A DNA stretch of 7,353 bases from Nitrososphaerota archaeon (GTDB lineage Archaea > Thermoproteota > Nitrososphaeria > Nitrososphaerales > CADDZS01). A program made the translations under genes and the position numbers. The DNA lies in assembly GCA_027886785.1 (NCBI GenBank), contig JAPCJV010000086.1, positions 1 through 7,353 on the forward strand, written 5' to 3'. This document shows positions 4,627-7,353 of this stretch, in pieces. The notes beneath the pieces were generated by a model, which made no database searches, was not told the origin of the DNA, and saw only the letters and a list, made by a program, of their open reading frames with translations. Each line of letters starts with the position of its first letter. Position 1 is the stretch's first letter.

Positions 4627-6690
4627 CTACATTGCTGGATAGATGGTATTCAGTATCGGCACCGTGTCGACCCCTTCCAGATTCGGATCTGCGAGGAACC
4701 CGCCGATGATGTGTTTGTTGAATGCGTAACTGCCGGATGCCAGAGCAAGTTGTGCGTCGTACAACCATGCGTAGGGCGCATCTTTCGCGATCTGCTGTTC
4801 AGCTATCGCGAGGTGCTGGAGGATCGCTGTCTGATTGTCGCTGGTGAACATGAAGCCCACGTTAGTGTTTACGATGGGGTTACTGTAGACCGCATAGTTA
4901 CCAAACAGGGTGTAATTGGTGACAAAGAACGACCAGTAATCAATCGGCGTCATGAAATCCGGTGCATAGGGAATTGACCCGTCGAAGGTAATCGCCGGAA
5001 TGTTCTTCGCGTTCTGCAGCTCGTACGAGTACGGCCCGAAGTACGTGTAGTATTGACTGGTGAGGGTCACAACGATGTTGGTGTTGATTCCAATCTGGCT
5101 CAATTCCTGCTGGATGATTTCCGCCTGGGGTTCCTCGTACGAGGTGGCAGCCGAGTCTATGGACATGGGGATCGTAGGTAATCCCTTACCTCCAGGATAC
5201 CCAGCCATCGTCAGGTACTGTTGAGCAAGTGTGATATTATAGGAGTACTGCGAAACGTTACCCGGGTCGTAGTATGCCCCAAAGTTGGGAGTCTCAGGCC
5301 CCACCATCGGGAGTCCGAAGCCAAACACTGCTGTATTGAGGATTTTCGAATAATTGAGCGCGTGCACAATTGCAAGCCGCACGTCAGTAATGTTCGTAGG
5401 AAAGATCTGGGTGTTCATCGCCATCCTTTCTATTTCCGCCGGATACTTGATCGTCATAAAACCATAGTCGGGGTTGCGTTCGATCAGTTTGAAGTTGGAC
5501 ACGAAGACTGCGGAGATCTGGGCAGCGTTGGTCGTTAGATCTACGTACCGCGTCGTGTCATCAGCCTTGTAATTAATTAGAATCTTGTTGTAGTGCCCGG
5601 GATCGAGAATCGGATTCTGCGCGATCTGCACCGCTGTTAAATTCTTTCCCCAATAGTTCGGGTTCTTTTCGAAGATCGCGAACGCGCTCGTCTGAACTTG
5701 AGTTTCCATGTAGGGTCCCGTGCCGAGCATGGAATTCGTATTGAAGTACGGGTTGTTCTGCCCTACAGGCCCTGTCCCGCCGTGTTGGAGTACGTAATAG
5801 GGATCAAAGATCAAACCGAGCCACCCAGGAAGCGTACCTAGGAAGAAATTGAAATGGGTGTCCATGTGGTAGACGATCGTGTAAGGATCAGGCGCATACA
5901 CAGGCCACGCAGTGTTGGTCATCATCGCCAAGACCTGCCCCGTGGGAGAAGCAAGCCCACTCTGGTTAATCAGGGCCTGCGTCGCTAGTCCGAATTTCAC
6001 GGCGCTCATGTTGAAGATCGCGGAACCTTCCCAGAAGGTGGAGGAATTCGCGTAGATGAAATACTCCATGTAGAACTGCGTCCACACATCGTACGCGTTG
6101 AATGGATCGCCGTTAGAGAAAGTCACGCCGTGGCGCAGGTTGAACGTGTAGGTCATTCCATCAGGAGAAAGCGTCCAGTTGGAAGCAAGTGCCGGCAGGA
6201 AAATTATTTGATTCAAATTTTGCTCCGCTGTCAGATTCAAGGTAATCAAACTTTGATAGACAGAGCCCTCGCCCCACTGTGGCCAGTCCGCGCTTCCATA
6301 CAACAGATTGGGACCGGCATTCCCACCGTTGGCGCCCTGAAACAGGAAATCGTCAATCACAAGCGTGCCGTTTCCGCCGCCCCCTGACTGGGAGGAGGAT
6401 GAAGAGGAAGAACTCGAACTGGAACTAGACGAAGAACTGGCGGAAGTTGGAGGTGCAGAGGAAGATGAACTCGAAGAAGTACTCTGAGAATTCGATTGCG
6501 TTGAGCTCTGACTATTGGAAGACTGCAAAGACGCGGAGCTTGTTGCTGTGGAGGTGGATTGGTTGGAGAGATTATTTGCCTCCAGCGCCACGGCTGCGAC
6601 CACAATAATTACTACAATAACAACAGCGATTACGATTCGAGAAATTGCCCTTTGCGATGACACTTCTAACGCGATCCTTTTGATACGCAT
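4627..6690 (-). CDS. ABC transporter solute-binding protein, family 5 (DppA/OppA type), membrane-anchored with Ser-rich stalk
   Basis: A 687-residue extracellular receptor. The N-terminus is basic (MRIKRIALEVSSQRA) and is followed by one hydrophobic helix (about 19-36). This arrangement resembles the class III, prepilin-type signals of archaeal sugar- and peptide-binding proteins, with a possible cut near Arg14-Ala15. There is no cysteine in the protein, so it is not a lipoprotein. Residues 45-102 form a Ser/Thr/Gln linker with a run of 16 serines (85-100), then GGGG. The binding domain follows, with the family signature from LPALASNWTLSPDG through FSNGDPFNAYDV (165-202). I count 15 N-x-S/T sequons. 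Family 5 proteins capture di-/oligopeptides, nickel or, in several archaea and Thermotogae, oligosaccharides; the ligand is not determinable here. No permease or ATPase gene is adjacent in the window. The start ATG (6688-6690) lies 49 nt after the upstream stop, without a Shine-Dalgarno. Confidence 0.93.
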   Translation of the reverse strand: MRIKRIALEVSSQRAISRIVIAVVIVVIIVVAAVALEANNLSNQSTSTATSSASLQSSNSQSSTQSNSQSTSSSSSSSAPPTSASSSSSSSSSSSSSSSSQSGGGGNGTLVIDDFLFQGANGGNAGPNLLYGSADWPQWGEGSVYQSLITLNLTAEQNLNQIIFLPALASNWTLSPDGMTYTFNLRHGVTFSNGDPFNAYDVWTQFYMEYFIYANSSTFWEGSAIFNMSAVKFGLATQALINQSGLASPTGQVLAMMTNTAWPVYAPDPYTIVYHMDTHFNFFLGTLPGWLGLIFDPYYVLQHGGTGPVGQNNPYFNTNSMLGTGPYMETQVQTSAFAIFEKNPNYWGKNLTAVQIAQNPILDPGHYNKILINYKADDTTRYVDLTTNAAQISAVFVSNFKLIERNPDYGFMTIKYPAEIERMAMNTQIFPTNITDVRLAIVHALNYSKILNTAVFGFGLPMVGPETPNFGAYYDPGNVSQYSYNITLAQQYLTMAGYPGGKGLPTIPMSIDSAATSYEEPQAEIIQQELSQIGINTNIVVTLTSQYYTYFGPYSYELQNAKNIPAITFDGSIPYAPDFMTPIDYWSFFVTNYTLFGNYAVYSNPIVNTNVGFMFTSDNQTAILQHLAIAEQQIAKDAPYAWLYDAQLALASGSYAFNKHIIGGFLADPNLEGVDTVPILNTIYPAM
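6391..6438 (-). repeat. Homopolymeric serine run (16 codons) in the stalk of the solute-binding protein
   Basis: Sixteen consecutive serine codons use TCC, TCA, TCT, TCG and AGT in mixed order. It is thus a repeat at the protein level but not a simple DNA microsatellite. It lies in a larger Ser-rich linker (roughly 6385-6558) between the membrane anchor and the binding domain. Confidence 0.9.
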
Positions 6691-6739
6691 TTTACGAGTC
6701 TGTTAAAAGCGTTTGGCTAGATTTCTGAAATGTACTGTG

Positions 6740-7353
6740 TCATAGCTCGAACGTGGGAATCTCTGTGCCATCGATCATCACATCCAGAACGTACGGCCGT
6801 GAACTTTGGAGCCCTGCCCTAATTCCTTCCGCCAAATCAGAAGGCTTTTCGATCCGTTCCCCTTGAGCTCCGAATGCCTTCGCCACCTCGGCCAGATTCA
6901 CGTCCAGCTTGAATTTCGTTCCAAAGGCCTTGCCATATTTTTTGAGCTGCGCATTCCGGATGGATGCGAGGGTCAGGTCATTCAACACCACCGCGAGAAA
7001 GGGCGATTCCTGCTCGACGGCAGTAGCCAGCTCCTGAGAGTGCATCTGGAAGGATGCATCCCCGCAAACGGCGATCACCTTCGATTCGGGCTTTGCAAGC
7101 TTTGCAGCGAGCGCCGCACATAGTTCGTACCCCATGACTGCGTATCCCCCGGAATGGATCCACATGCGCGGCTTCAGGATGGGGAGGACGGACGCCGCCC
7201 ACATCTTTGCTCTTCCAGCTCCTGCAGCAACGATCACTTCATCGGTGATGAATTTGGAAAGTTCTTTCATCACTCTCTGCGGTTTGATGGGAATGTCATC
7301 TGAATTTTCAATCCGGGAGTACGCGTTCCTCCACTTTGCACGTGCATCCTCAA
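6740..7353 (-). CDS. Thiamine-diphosphate-dependent enzyme, acetolactate synthase-like, C-terminal part (start outside the window)
   Basis: The frame is open to the window edge and gives 203 residues, about the last third of a ~550-residue ThDP enzyme of the acetolactate synthase/benzoylformate decarboxylase/oxalyl-CoA decarboxylase group. It holds the C-terminal ThDP-binding domain. It has HSGGYAVMGYELCAALAAKL (the GGxGxMG region), then the diphosphate/Mg motif GDASF, and, 26 residues after its Asp, Asn-Asp (6977-7063 for the whole motif). The usual form is GDG...NN; here the second Asn is Asp. SFQMHSQELATAVE, between them, is typical of the family. The reaction would be decarboxylation or carboligation of a 2-oxo acid; the N-terminal catalytic Glu is outside the window, so the substrate is open. 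A GTG/ATG pair at 7268-7273 could be mistaken for the start, but the frame continues upstream with protein-like sequence. The solute-binding-protein gene follows after 49 nt on the same strand and may be co-transcribed. Confidence 0.9.
   Translation of the reverse strand, partial: EDARAKWRNAYSRIENSDDIPIKPQRVMKELSKFITDEVIVAAGAGRAKMWAASVLPILKPRMWIHSGGYAVMGYELCAALAAKLAKPESKVIAVCGDASFQMHSQELATAVEQESPFLAVVLNDLTLASIRNAQLKKYGKAFGTKFKLDVNLAEVAKAFGAQGERIEKPSDLAEGIRAGLQSSRPYVLDVMIDGTEIPTFEL

Noticed and set aside
6391..6438. Serine run as a DNA microsatellite
   Set aside because: The codons are mixed (five of six serine codons), so the DNA is not a simple tandem repeat.
7268..7273. GTG/ATG as the true start of the ThDP enzyme
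   Set aside because: The frame stays open to the window edge with protein-like sequence, and the family requires N-terminal and middle domains upstream.

Overview
The window looks archaeal. The signs are: start codons without Shine-Dalgarno sequences; AT-rich boxes 25-28 nt upstream of three start codons, as in leaderless archaeal transcripts; T-rich tracts on the coding strand downstream of genes; an F420-dependent oxidoreductase; and a solute-binding protein with an archaeal-type N-terminal membrane anchor, a long serine-rich stalk and many N-glycosylation sequons. A heterotrophic member of the Thermoproteota/Nitrososphaeria or a similar terrestrial group would fit. The lineage is a guess; domain-level placement is firmer. 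Base composition is near even and fairly uniform, and I see no insertion sequence, CRISPR array, tRNA or rRNA.

Layout. Positions 1-180 hold the last 59 codons of an unrecognised plus-strand gene. Convergent to it is a small AbrB/MazE-type DNA-binding protein (211-462, minus). A 119-nt divergent promoter region follows, then a plus-strand pair: a DapA/NanA-superfamily lyase (582-1517) and an HbpS/GlcG-like protein (1569-1964). The rest is on the minus strand. In transcription order it runs: the C-terminal part of a thiamine-diphosphate enzyme (6740-7353, cut by the window end), a family-5 ABC solute-binding protein (4627-6690), a strong hairpin plus T-tract terminator (4564-4603), an SDR oxidoreductase (3739-4473), a PfpI/DJ-1 protein (3110-3673), a second hairpin with a long T-rich tract (3050-3111), and an F420-dependent glucose-6-phosphate-dehydrogenase-like enzyme (1999-3012). 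No stretch over 300 bases lacks a gene.

How the genes may work together. Together the genes suggest uptake and breakdown of small organic substrates (sugars, sugar acids or other carbonyl compounds): an exported binding protein, an F420-linked dehydrogenase, an SDR, a Schiff-base 2-oxo-acid lyase and a ThDP enzyme. This is inference from families and proximity; the terminators show that the minus-strand genes are not one transcript. The most notable molecular observation is that the FGD-like enzyme keeps the F420/active-site residues of mycobacterial FGD but lacks all three phosphate-binding residues, so it probably does not use glucose 6-phosphate. I found no clear evidence of a wholly new system.
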